Part shown: piece by piece, positions 35,846 to 46,124 of the stretch
How positions within the stretch are numbered: position 1 is the first letter of the stretch
Layout: every line of letters starts with the position of its first letter
NCBI GenBank assembly: GCA_963457665.1
Contig: OY735212.1
Coordinates: 1,046,397 to 1,110,396 of the forward strand
Length of the DNA stretch: 64,000 nucleotides
Origin: Thysanoteuthis rhombus
Lineage: Eukaryota; Mollusca; Cephalopoda; Oegopsida; Thysanoteuthidae
Reading direction: 5' to 3'
The notes under the pieces: model-generated
The model's database searches: none
What the model was told of the DNA's origin: nothing
Seen by the model: the letters and a program-made list of their open reading frames with translations, nothing else
Program-made: the position numbers and the translations under genes

Positions 35846-36095
35846 ATGTTACGACCAAATTGCGTGGAATACATCGGTTATTGTACGGTCACCCAAGTTA
35901 AACAACGTTGAATCTCGTCAGTATCTAGATGGGTGACCGTCTAGGAATATTAAGCGTAAACAGCTGGGGATTATGTGGAGAGCCTCTTGTGGCGACCCCA
36001 TTAAACATCCAAAGGAGAATACCGATCTCTAGATAACACCCAATAACTCATGCCCAAAGACGAGCCCTCTGACTGGCCTGGCTGTAAGTGACAAG
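35846..36095 (+). mobile_element. 5S rRNA-derived SINE-like element, copy 1
   Basis: 35846-35963 follows 5S rRNA along its length: TTACGACCAAATTGCGTGGA (5' part), CACCCAAGTTAAACAACGTT (box A of the internal promoter), GTCAGTATCTAGATGGGTGA and CCGTCTAGGAATATTAAGCG (box C and 3' end). It then continues into a non-5S body ending in CCTCTGACTGGCCTGG-TGTA, which is shared with copy 2. SINEs with 5S-derived heads (SINE3 class) are known. The 5S part is mutated and is unlikely to be a functional 5S gene. Confidence 0.8.
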
Positions 36096-36369
36096 AAATG
36101 AATTGGTTCGAATTACAACCTAGCAAGAATCATCTGAAACATGGGCGAGTCTTACTCTATTGTATTTATAAAATCTCTGATTGTTGCATTAAAGAAAACC
36201 CCATCATCCCCACTCGAACTGTTTCATTCAGAGATCACCGCACGACCCTAACCCTTTCTTCAGATAAATGGATACTTTCGATTTTAGTGATTTGATCTGA
36301 TAACTGTCAACAGTTTCTACTTTGACATCTCCAGTAAGTTTGCCCCGCCCTTAGACCCCCCCCCCACCG

Positions 36370-36675
36370 AGAAAAGATCTGGCCTTTGTTTGGGAAACAG
36401 ACAATGGATTTGCAATGGCTTATAAAGTCTTAAAAAAAAACCAGTTCCATCCAACTTAACCAATAAAGACTAGTGTCACCAGGGCGGACCAAGTAGAGAT
36501 CAGCATCATTAAAGCAGAGATGGGATCTGATTTTTACTTGACCCTTTAGATTCCCTTTAGATTTACTCTCCGCACTTAGCAACCTTTTGTGATATAAGAA
36601 TTTGGCCTTTCTAAGATCTTCCGTATTAAACAATGGGTTTGCGATGATTTATAGATCTGATTTACCTGGACGTTA
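36370..36675. repeat. Imperfect direct repeat, offset about 240 bp
   Basis: 'GATCTGGCCTTTGTTTGGGAAACAGACAATGGATTTGCAATGGCTTATA' (given here as pattern pieces GATCT, AAACAATGG, TTTGC-ATG) near 36374-36425 returns near 36615-36650. The open frame between them matches nothing known to me. Confidence 0.5.
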
Positions 36676-36679
36676 TACC

Positions 36680-37500
36680 CAACGAGTAAATTATCATCTG
36701 CCTGTCGTTATAGTGCACAGTTTTAAGAATACCTGAACCATATCATTGTGTTTGATTGATGACCATCTAAGATTGTGGTCTCCTCCTTGTAGTCGATGGG
36801 ACAATCCAAGGGGCCGGAAGTCAAAAGAGGGTCGAAAGATGGCATTCAAATAAAAAGTTGAAGTACAAAGGAAAACTCTCTTCTGATTTATATGTAATTA
36901 CTTTCTTTATTGCCTATCTATTTATTATTCAGTTACTAAAACATATACATAGATTCAGCAACTCTGTCCAAATCCACAATGAAAAGTAGAGGGTAGTTTT
37001 CAGTTTTCCCTTACAAAAGCATATGGAGACTGTTTAGCTACTTAATCATTGTTATTTAATCTATCTATTTATTGTAAATACCTGGGTCGATTGCAGATCT
37101 TTGGTACAATGGTCTAAAAGCTTTGGAGAGCCCAGGCCTATGCGCTGGTAGCGAGCATTTCTAGTTTTCTTGTAGAAAATAGACAATTTTTGAGGCAGCC
37201 AATCAACCTTTAGTGGAATTTAGAGACGTGAAATCTTCCTCGCAAGGCTCTTGTTTTTCTTACATGGAACTTTATTGAGCGCAGCTGATTATTAAACGAA
37301 GATGAGATAAGCTGAGGAGAAAAGGAGTAGACATGACCCAAACGTATCCTGGTATATCTAACAGCTCACCCCTGACGCTTGGTGTGCAGTAATCGGATGA
37401 CGTTAATCACAACTAGCTTATCGGGTACATCCTGGGTGAAAGTATACAGATGTGCAAACAGGAAAAATCCCTGAATGTCTCATCGTAATAAATCATCATT
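36680..37500. other. Intergenic DNA
   Basis: No recognised feature. Confidence 0.5.
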
Positions 37501-37512
37501 GTTTAAGCGGCA

Positions 37513-37760
37513 TCAGTTCACAACCAAATTGCCTTAACACACATGTTCTTGTATGACCATCTAAGTAAAAAAGCATTGGTTCTGGTCAGTGCCTAGGTGG
37601 GTGATCATCTGGGAATACAGGTGCCGTAAGCAGTTTGTGATCACGTAGATATCTGCTTGCGATACCGTCAATTTTCGTATTGACAAACGCCCCTCCCTTA
37701 TATCCCTGTTAACCCTGAATCTTCTGACTGGCCTTGGATGAATGAAACCCTGTACCACAC
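37513..37760 (+). mobile_element. 5S rRNA-derived SINE-like element, copy 2
   Basis: 37513-37632 is a 5S relative: CACAACCAAATTGCCTTAAC, GACCATCTAAGTAAAAAAGC, then the clear 3' half CTGGTCAGTGCCTAGGTGGG and CTGGGAATACAGGTGCCGTA. The following body shares TTCTGACTGGCCTTGGATGA with copy 1 at the same distance. Box A is more worn than in copy 1, box C better preserved. Confidence 0.8.
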
Positions 37761-37807
37761 TGAGTTAATATCTCTTTTTGGCATAACTGACCCCCTTTTT
37801 TTTTTTT

Positions 37808-38352
37808 TACCCCTGCCAACGAAATTGGGGTTGTTAATGTATTATCCCCGTCTCTGCCTTTTCCCTCTGTCTCTCTGTCTTTCTATACGATATCTCTAAA
37901 GATTCTCTATGAATTTCAATGAAATTAGGTTGGAGGATGATTTTTGGGAGTGGATCCAAGAATTTATAATAGATTGAGAGATATCTTTCCTTTACAAAAA
38001 AATACATGTCTGTATTTGCTTATGTCTGTCCACACGATATCTCCAAAGGCCCTCAATAAATTTCAATGAAATGGTATAGAAGGGTTGGTCGGAGGCTGAA
38101 TATAAAGTGAATAAATTTCAAGCTGCATCCAGGAATCTTTTTCCGATTGAGAGAATTTTCCATTTTTCATACATGTATATATTCACTCATGTCTGTCCAC
38201 ACAATATCTGCAAAGGTTTTCAATGAATTTCAATGATTTTTGGTGGAAAAGCTTGTCATAGTTTCGGGAAATGGTACATTTTCAGGAATTTGTTTTCGAT
38301 TCAGTTAATGTGCGATGTTGACAGAGGTATGCACCATCGAAGTGCTCTCTAG
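37808..38352 (+). mobile_element. Non-autonomous Helitron-like element with ~150-165-bp core repeats
   Basis: Starts at CCCCTGCCAACGAAATTGGG, a small hairpin. Three core units begin with CGATATCTCTAAAG (37888), CGATATCTCCAAAG (38036) and CAATATCTGCAAAG (38201), each followed by AATTTCAATGA. The 3' end is GAGGTATGCACCATCGAAGTGC then TCTCTAG and TT: a GCAC/GTGC hairpin a few bases before CTAG, the usual Helitron end (CTRR with a preceding hairpin). No coding capacity. Core-repeat elements like this include the 'pearl' type of bivalves; the link is inference. Confidence 0.7.
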
Positions 38353-38359
38353 TTTTATC

Positions 38360-39280
38360 TTCTGTTCAACAATTATTCTCATTTTGATAACTCTTTCGCA
38401 CGGAGATGATTTACGAAGCAATAACAATTCAGACGGTCGATATTTGTCCACTAATGCTTTAAAATCAATTCATGTAAGATACCAGTGCTTTATTAATAGT
38501 ATGATTAGGGGTGGAAATCCAAAACATAGTAATATCTGAAAAAACTCATTAATGAGTAAAGGATAATAGAGACATTTGACAACTATCCTTATTTTCACTA
38601 ACCGAGAACAATGTCTTCATGTTGGTATACGATGAAGCAGTTGCAGTTGCTGTTGTAGGAATACGCACTCAGCCGTACACCTTTAGGGAAGATCTTTATG
38701 TTACATCCCTATCCTTTGGTGTGCCCATACCCTGCTTTTCACTACCTCTCCCAGCCTGCTGAGTTCAATTCCACCTCATTTTACTCTCTCACCTTTCTTA
38801 ATCTCTCGGCGTTCCAGCAACGAGTATACGTACACATAACGAACACATGTACACATACACAGAACTTGGCTTGTGTTTGTGCGTCCACATTACCCCTCCT
38901 CTTTCTGTTTGCTATGTTGCAGACAGACTGACAAGTCACAAATAATTATAATGATTGTGAAGACAAGATTAGAGATCAAATGTTTATTGAGAAGACAGAA
39001 TTTTCTGAGATGATTATGGCAATATCGATTTGTGAAAGAATCAACGAAGAAATCTAAGTGAAATGTTAATTCCTTGCGATTATTGGCTGATGATAATGAA
39101 GGACCCATAGATTGAATGAAAATTGAATTATTCATAAGCTCGGGAAATATTCAGCTGTACTTAAGGGACACCCGAAGGCTCCTCTTTCATAGGGATAAGC
39201 ATGACTCTTATCTCTGATTCATACATCTATTCTAATCACATGGCTTAGAATGTATTGAAATAGCTGTTGAGTGCAAAGAC
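38360..39280. other. Intergenic DNA
   Basis: No recognised feature. Confidence 0.5.
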
Positions 39281-39285
39281 TTTTC

Positions 39286-39358
39286 CATCCTACCGGAAGC
39301 CGAACCCAGAACCTTCTGCATGTTAGGTGAACTTGATAACATTTATATCATTAGAATG
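39286..39358 (-). tRNA. tRNA-Val(AAC)-like sequence, probably pseudogene or SINE head
   Basis: 73 nt on the minus strand. The acceptor CATTCTA pairs with TAGGATG over 7 bp (one G-U). GTTATCAAGTTCACCTAACA closely follows eukaryotic tRNA-Val, with anticodon AAC in loop CCTAACA. The T loop is GTTCGGC. The anticodon stem GTTCA/TGCAG has two mismatches and the acceptor is not the usual Val sequence, so function is doubtful. No terminator T-run follows closely. Confidence 0.55.
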
Positions 39359-39369
39359 GACTGATATTT

Positions 39370-40715
39370 GCAAGTAGGCAGAGAGTATATTATTCCTGTA
39401 GAATTTCAGGCCGATATATTCCACTGGAGATGATTGACGCTACACAGAAAACAGGGGAAACGAGAACCAAGTAAAGAAATTTTAATTTTTTACAACCCTG
39501 ACTTTTATCCAGTGATGGATGAATTTAAGAAACTTGCTTTTCCAAAAGAAACTTCATTAAAGCCAAGTCTTTTCATGGACAGCTAGTTTACCTATAATGC
39601 CCAAAATGACAAAGCAATTGCTAGCAATGACACTGTAATGAGAAAAATATCGAAAACTTGAAATGCTCTGCATTTCGTCATTTATGCTCAATACAGAACG
39701 AACTCAGATGTTTACACATTTACAAATGAAATGAAATGAAATTAGATAAGTAAAGAGGATTACTCTATTATTAACATTTTGATAGTTATCTCCCTTCACA
39801 AATGTTACAGACCATCATGCAAGCCTTCTGTTATATAAAATAACTGGTTGCTATACTGGACTCTTACTTTGCGTTCAATAGACATTTATTTGTTATGCCG
39901 AATCAGCGCAATGGCCTGATGGGCTAAATTTACCTTTTTATTTTGGAAAAAAATTTAAAATTTCGATTAGATTACATAAAATGTGTATCTATTCATTGTT
40001 GAAAAAAAATCAAATCGACCAATTTACTCGTCTTTTGTTAGAGAAAGGTTTAATTTCACTTTGATTAAATAAACTTTTGATCGTGAAAATCTAAGTTTTA
40101 TAACCTTGTTCTGCCTGAATACTTTTGATCAAATTAAAACAATGTATTTAAGTTTTTTGTTAAACAAAATTAAAACTTCGTCAATTTAGCGGTTTCTTCG
40201 ATTCGGCTTAACATCTACACATACATATAGACTTAAGACTGCCTGATTTGGAGGCAGGAAGGGGATCCAGCTAGTACTATATAAGTTGATAAAAATGAGT
40301 GTAAAGGAAAATCTATTTGACATTTTAATCACAGGAATGAAAAGGGAAAAGAAAGAGAGATTTTATTATGACACGAATGCGTACATTAATCAAGAAGAAA
40401 GTAATTCTGTTTCCGTTCAGTTGATATTATTTCATTTCGATAAAAGTGCATCCATCCACCTGGCGGAAATGAGGAGAAAAATTATTATAACCGGAAGTTT
40501 ATATTCCTGTGCGTGGATTGACAAAAAGGGAGAGATGATCAATTGGAATGTTTCAACTGCTCCTCTTGAATTACATATTTTTTAGTTCATCTTCCACGTG
40601 TACTGCGTGGTATCATGTTGGAGTAGGTCAGTAGCTTGGTTGGTCCTCTCAATGACCGATAGGCCATAGATTTTGGGCATGGCTAAATAGGAACCGCCCG
40701 GATATTCATACTTAG
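39370..40715. other. AT-rich intergenic DNA
   Basis: The open frame 40286-40585 (99 codons, plus strand) is not low-complexity, but has no motif I recognise and no supporting context. Confidence 0.45.
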
Positions 40716-40717
40716 AT

Positions 40718-40935
40718 ACGGTTTATAGTAAAATAGTGCTCTGTCCGAGACATTAAGCTTACGGTTTATAGTAAAATAGTGCTCAGCCCAGAATATTGAG
40801 CTTATCGTATAAAGTAAAATAGCGTTCAGCCAGATTTTTCGGGCTTACTATGCATAGTAAATTTGTACCAAGCCCAAAATATCGTACTCACGATGTATAG
40901 TAAAGGAGCACCCATCCCTAAATATCGGGCGTACA
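40718..40935 (+). repeat. 43-bp minisatellite, 5 units, hairpin-forming consensus
   Basis: TATAGTAAAATAGTGCTC-type starts recur at a 43-bp step. The unit ends resemble AGCCCGAAATATCGGGCTTA: a 7-bp inverted repeat (AGCCCGA/TCGGGCT) is the apparent consensus, with each copy missing some pairs. Confidence 0.85.
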
Positions 40936-40939
40936 GGAT

Positions 40940-41800
40940 CAAAGAGTTAAGGTCCGGAACTGGAATTTCAGCTGCCAATTTTCCAGCCCTTTGGAATAAT
41001 CTATCTTACAAAAAAATGCAAATTTGAAAAAATCCCATTCCGTCCCACGTGCAATCATTTAAGATTTTCTTCCGGACAATCCTTCCCCTGCCATCAGTTC
41101 CGGAAAAACAAACCTTTTAAATGGCACTTCAAATCTAAATTCACTTTGCATTTCATTAAATCCGATACAAGTTTACAAGATGTTATCTTCGGCCTCTGAT
41201 AAAAAAGCCCCACCAAAAGATTTCAGGCAGACCCTGGGCGTGCCGGATAAGGTGACCTTGTCTTGAACTCAAGGCAACTTGATGTAAATGTTGTTTTTTT
41301 TTTAGCTAGATGCAACGACTTTTTTCTGCGTCTGTGTATGTATGTGTGGGGTTAATGTAGTTAGTATTAGATGGAAGCATTGGGGGTGGAGTTAGACGGT
41401 GTAATAACTATGCAGTCGAGGTCTGTTTAATGTCTGTCTTGACTTATACTCGGGAGTTACTATTAAAGTTTGTAGACTACGAGGAAACGATTTAATTTTG
41501 TTATAACTTCAACATACTTTAATAAAATTCCCGTCATCTCGTAGATATTACTATTGTGAATAACTGTTTTAATCACACCGACTCACGAAGATTGCTCTGA
41601 AGAATACATGATACAATTTTGGGAGGGAAATTTTGATTTAAATTTGTTACAGTGCAATGCACGCCTGAACTGTGAAAGGAAATTACTCCAATTTTCCACG
41701 CACAATTAATACGATAATGCGAATGTTTTTTCTGAGAGAAAGCAAAGATTCTACAGAGTTTTAACAGCAGAAATAAGACAGATCTATTTTTGGTCCACAT
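40940..41800. other. Intergenic DNA
   Basis: Near 40960-41130 a frame gives FPALWNNLS and a SFK-rich stretch, vaguely like a LINE C-terminus. Too weak to call. Confidence 0.4.
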
Positions 41801-41802
41801 GT

Positions 41803-41856
41803 CTCCGTGGCACAATTTCTGTTAGCAAGAGGTTGGTAGATCGAATCCAGTGGTAA
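41803..41856 (+). pseudogene. tRNA-Asn-like fragment lacking the anticodon arm
   Basis: GTCTCCGTGGCACAATTTCT then GTTAGC matches the 5' third of eukaryotic tRNA-Asn. AAGAGGTTGGTAGATCGAAT then CC matches its variable loop and T arm. The roughly 20 nt of the anticodon arm are absent, as is the 3' acceptor strand. Boxes A and B survive. Confidence 0.6.
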
Positions 41857-42069
41857 TTACTTGTTTTTCAAAAAGAATAATAGTTATAGTTCAGGATAGA
41901 AAATAAGACCAATAAGAAAAATACCTGCTTGCACAGTTTGTTGATTAAGTAAAAAATCTTAGAATGGACTAAAAAACAATATCTATAAATGAATTAAACG
42001 AAAAAATTCAATACAGTTGCAAAATGGAACAATCTTTTTTTACAAAGTTTAATTTTATGTTGGCATATG

Positions 42070-42345
42070 TCACTGGGAATTTTTGTACCCTGGATACAAA
42101 CTAAGAGATCAATTTAACATGAACTTACGTTGTAAATGGAATTCCTGCATGAAAAACTTATTTAGGTCTGATTTTCAAAACAAAAACTTTTTTCTAAAAA
42201 ATAATGAGTGAATGTTCAAATTTTCAACCCTTCAGCTCCATTGGTGCACCTGGTACGCATACATACATAGCCAAACAACTTGACCAGCTTTAAACTAGAG
42301 AAACCTATGTTGACATTTCTGGTCGACGATTTCCAATATAAGAAA
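42070..42345 (+). mobile_element. Family A, solo copy
   Basis: AGAGATCAATTTAACATGAA, TTCAACCCTTCAGCTCCATT, GGTGCACCTGGTACGCATAC, ACCTATGTTGACATTTCTGG, TCGACGATTTCC, in the family A order. The outer end is missing. Confidence 0.65.
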
Positions 42346-42481
42346 TAAGGCATCTATGTAACTAATATTCACCATCGAATTAAGGGCATTGACAAGATCA
42401 TTTTCAAAAATAGATATTTGGAATATATAAATAGATACATTTTGTGACGCACTAATTGATGTAAATCACCGAGAGAGCGCA

Positions 42482-42507
42482 CATATATATATATATATAT
42501 ATATATT
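42482..42507. repeat. (TA)n microsatellite after a Helitron-like end
   Basis: Preceded by AAATCACCGAGAGAGCGCA, which resembles the minus-strand Helitron-like 3' ends at 43825 and 50352. Confidence 0.75.
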
Positions 42508-42544
42508 TCATAAATTGTGTTATATTTAGAAATTCTGTTTAAAA

Positions 42545-43080
42545 TGATCTCCCGTTGTTACACGAGAGTGTATCATTCAGCTTAGACAACGTAAATAGAA
42601 TAAACAATCAAAAGAAAATTGAGCTGCTGCAGAAATCGAACCTGAGACTGATAGGGTTGCCGTTCCAACGTTTATATCAGCTTTATTTGTTTCTTTCAAT
42701 GTGAGAAGTATGTTATTAAGAAATGGATACTTGATCCGAAAGAATGATAAGAATTTTCAACTGTAATCATAATGTTGGATCAAATATCCATTTCCTAATA
42801 GCATAATTGTTGCATTGAAAGAAACAAATAGAGCAAATATAGACCCCGAATAAACAAAAGTAGAATTCGGAGTAGGAACAGTTATTTGGGTCTTTGCATT
42901 ACCAGCAGCTGATCAGCTTTATGTAAAGAGCAACGCTACGTTTGAGTGGTTACCCTATCGGAGGCTGGTTCGATATCCGGCAGCAGCCCCATTTTCTTTA
43001 ATTGTTTATTCTATTTACGTTGTGTAGGCCTAATGATGTATTTACCGTGTAATAAGGGAGGGTCATTTCAAATATAATAT
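42545..43080. mobile_element. Inverted tRNA-like element (family T), locus 2
   Basis: Minus tRNA-like half (42621-42672) and plus tRNA-like copy (42904-42988) lie in opposite orientation. Their upstream parts form an inverted repeat about 60 bp long (TTTATTTGTTTCTTTCAATG near 42682 with CATTGAAAGAAACAAATA near 42816). Their tails are inverted copies too (ACGTAAATAGAATAAACAAT at left, its complement at right). Outer ends: GATCTCCCGTTGTTACACG at left, complement of CTCCCTTATTACACGGTAAA at right. The whole 0.53 kb is one imperfect palindrome. Confidence 0.7.
42904..42988 (+). ncRNA. tRNA-like segment of family T, copy 5
   Basis: AGCAGCTGATCAGCTTTATG region, GGTTACCCTATCGGAGGCTG, GTTCGATATCC, then GGCAGCAGCC. 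The A-box is worn, the B-box well kept. Same flanks as the copy at 5804. Confidence 0.55.
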
Positions 43081-43083
43081 CAA

Positions 43084-43185
43084 TATAATTTAACACAGTT
43101 TATAATCACACACACATATATACACTCACACACAAACATATATACACACATACACACACACATATATGCATATATATATATATGG
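43084..43185. repeat. (CA)n/(TA)n degenerate microsatellite
   Basis: Interrupted CACACA and TATATA words. Confidence 0.85.
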
Positions 43186-43229
43186 TGTATGAAACGATAT
43201 TGTGTATTTGGGCGGAGAAAAAAATCTAT

Positions 43230-43421
43230 TGTAAATACGAATATATATTTATTCATTTATATTTGTGGTGATCATTTCGCCGAGCAATGGCTTCGTCAGA
43301 CCGAGATTGTTCAAAATGGAGGTTTGTGCAATCATTTCAACCACTCTCGGTCTGACGAAGCCATTCCCCGGTGAAATGATCACCACAAGTATGAATAAAT
43401 AAATAGATATTCGTATTTACA
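43230..43421. mobile_element. 192-bp palindromic element, 77-bp arms
   Basis: Left arm 43230-43306 starts TGTAAATACGAATAT and ends CTTCGTCAGACCGAGA. The right arm 43345-43421 is its near-perfect complement, ending ATTCGTATTTACA. A 38-bp loop separates them. No coding content. It looks like a MITE or a fold-back insertion; flanking (TA)n on the right at 43439. Confidence 0.85.
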
Positions 43422-43432
43422 TTTGGCTTTTT

Positions 43433-43438
<6 letters not shown>

Positions 43439-43498
<60 letters not shown>
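43439..43498. repeat. (TA)n microsatellite
   Basis: About 26 TA units directly right of the palindromic element. Confidence 0.97.
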
Positions 43499-43499
<1 letters not shown>

Positions 43500-43810
43500 G
43501 TTCCAGCATCAGTATATGATATGTATGTATCCAGAGTAAACCATTCAATTCTCTCTGGGTGAATAATAGTGTCCATGACTTTTGCTCTTCCCCTGGGGGT
43601 ACATAAGCCGCTTGATGTTGTTTGAATCCCTGAAAGAATCCAATTCACTTATTCGGTTCCATGCTTCTTGATGGACAAATTCTTAACTTCCACTCTCACC
43701 CCCCCTACTGAATTCCACCCCAACCCCTTACCCATCCCCGCGTCTAACAACTGTTTTCATACCCCCCACACCCTTACCAAGCGATTTAACCCCATTCATT
43801 GCATACATGC

Positions 43811-44165
43811 AAACTATAAATCACTCAGAGAGCGCATATATTTGCCAACGCCATACACTAAAATCAAAAAACAAGGAAGAGACCGTAATTCTCACATTTG
43901 TACTAATATTGAGTTACTTCCTTTGAAATCTAAATTTAGTTTTTTTTTTATTTAGTGTTTTTAATCCAATTTCCTGCAGAATAATGAAATATCTCTCAAT
44001 CAAAATTCTTGGGTCCACCCCTAAATTTAATCATCCTTACCTCATAAACCCACTTTCTACAAAAGTTAATTGGGAACTTTCAAAGATATCAAATGGATAG
44101 AAAAATGGACTCATTGACGGACAGAGAAAAGTGAGTGTACTTCTTCCAACTAAATTGGCAAAAGT
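43811..44165 (-). mobile_element. Helitron-like element, minus copy
   Basis: Left side AACTATAAATCACTCAGAGA then GCGCATATATTTGCCAACGCC is the reverse complement of the 3' end seen at 38325-38352. Core-type sequence (TATCTCTCAATCAAAATTCT, GGACTCATTGACGGACAGA) follows. Confidence 0.6.
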
Positions 44166-44169
44166 AAAA

Positions 44170-45095
44170 TAGCATTCTCTCTATCTCTCCTTCTTTATAC
44201 ATGCAGTTACATGCATGTATTCAGTCTATCACAAGCCCCAAGGATTTAGAAGATCATATAAGTCATCTATGTCCCTGCTGTGTTTATGAAAATCCAGTTA
44301 ATAGAACTATTTCTCCTTGGTATAATGTAGGAGACACGGTCCTGATTTTAATTGTACAATTTCACACCTTCGCTCATATAAAAGGCAAACAAATGAAAAG
44401 AGATTAAGGAAGAAAAAAATTATCTGCTAATAATAGTATCTATTCCAAATTCTATTTTCTATCAGTTCTCTAAATTCTATGATTGAGGTCACTTTCCCTA
44501 CATTGGGTCAAAAAATTTTCAACCATCCATCGATTTTTACCGGCATGGGTATTGATTTCTGAGATTTTCGGATGATTACTGTGCTAAGATTATTGACTCA
44601 ATGCACAGACCTACTCATTGTCACCGAAACGCCCATGATAGTGAGATCTGGCGAACACTGAGAAAAGTCTACGTCTGTAGACGGTCGCTAAAAGACAGAT
44701 GACTAAGTACTGATACTTAAAAAACTCACAAGTATGTTATCTATGATTCAAATATAAAATTTGAAGGGTAATTTTGAAATTGCTGTATATCTACTTCGAT
44801 ATGTATCTGCATGTCTTGTCATACATATACTATTTAGTGTGTCCATGAAAATAATGCCCTTTTGTGGGGGGGCATAGGTGACCTATTTCAAATGCTAATT
44901 ATCAAAACGAGGCAAAAATAAACAAAGACATATAAGAGCTGTTTTCTGATTTCTTCAAGCATGGAGTGAATGGCCGCTTGGTATATTCCCCGGGTATCTA
45001 ATTCAAGAGTTTTATTTCCAAATTCAATCCGTTTATTGGCTAGACACACCCGTATAATGACAACTTGTTTCAGTATTGTTTTCTCTTCCTCTAGA
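44170..45095. other. Intergenic DNA
   Basis: No recognised feature. Confidence 0.5.
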
Positions 45096-45097
45096 AC

Positions 45098-45141
45098 AAT
45101 ACATATATCTATATATCTATATACATATATATATATATATA

Positions 45142-45181
<40 letters not shown>

Positions 45182-45188
45182 TAGATAG

Positions 45189-45224
<36 letters not shown>

Positions 45225-45262
45225 ATACGTGTGTGTGTTTGCACAAGTGTGTGTGTGTGTAA
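45098..45262. repeat. (TATC)/(TA)n-(GT)n compound microsatellite
   Basis: TA/TATC to 45195, GT to 45224, and GT again to 45262. Confidence 0.95.
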
Positions 45263-45399
45263 CATAAATAACAATATTTAACAATATACATAGATAAATT
45301 TATATATATGTATATGTGTTGACGTTTACATCTGAACCTTTGACAAAAGGTTAAAAGGACACGTAACCTCACTGAAAAATGTCGAGATATTGGAATGAA

Positions 45400-45715
45400 T
45401 CAGGGTTTCCAGATGTCTTTTGCCACACAAGACCAAATTTGTATGGTCTTGGGAGTGAATTAGGTAGCTTCAGTATCAACATAACCAATCACTAAGAAGT
45501 CTGGATTTTCAAAAAAGGAAAAAAAAAAACAACAAAAAAGAACAACAATAAACTACAACGAGTGGCCACTAACTAAGTGATCAATTTAGTATAAATGTAT
45601 ACTGAAAATTAATTCTTCCTCAAATTCAAGGGGGGACTTGAAAAAACAACCCAAAATTGTTTTTCCTTGACACAATAAGAAATATGTGTAAATTTCTAGC
45701 CCTCCTCCTACCCCC
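45400..45715 (+). mobile_element. Family A, copy in possible pair 3 (left)
   Basis: TCTTTTGCCACACAAGACC, CACTAAGAAGTCTGGATTTT, AGTGATCAATTTAGTATAAA, AATTTCTAGCCCTCC in family A order. Confidence 0.55.
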
Positions 45716-46124
45716 ACAGTAAATAACCTCTCTTTCTTTTCTCCCTCCTCTCATCCTACCGCCTAATCAAACAATCTAACCCATCACTTATCTTATTACT
45801 GAAAACATAACAAAACAACGTAGGTAGGTACAAGCAGAATATAATATTATTAATGGTTGTGCTATCAAGCCAAGAAAATTCAGACAAAAAAGATCTTGCA
45901 CCAAGTTCCGCATTCCATCTGAAAATTGACGGATGCTAAAGTCGTATCAGACTTCTTTTCCCCGATGCACAAATGCTACAACTTCTGTTTATTCAAAGTA
46001 TGATTTTCACTATTAAAACAACCTCGATTTTCGCAGTTCATTGGCCAAGCTTAACAAAGTACCCCTCGTCGTTCCACCGTTATTTACCCAAGAAAACAAA
46101 TTTGGAAGAGGTATAAGTATTCAC

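Noticed and set aside
35846..35963. A functional 5S rRNA gene
   Set aside because: Too many substitutions across the stems, no T-run terminator at the 3' end, and the sequence continues into a repeat body shared with another copy.
40286..40585. 99-codon open frame of moderate complexity
   Set aside because: No recognisable motif, no splice or promoter context; chance frames of this length are expected in 64 kb.
40955..41140. FPALWNNLS-like stretch suggesting a LINE C-terminus
   Set aside because: Only a short motif fits, with nothing convincing on either side.
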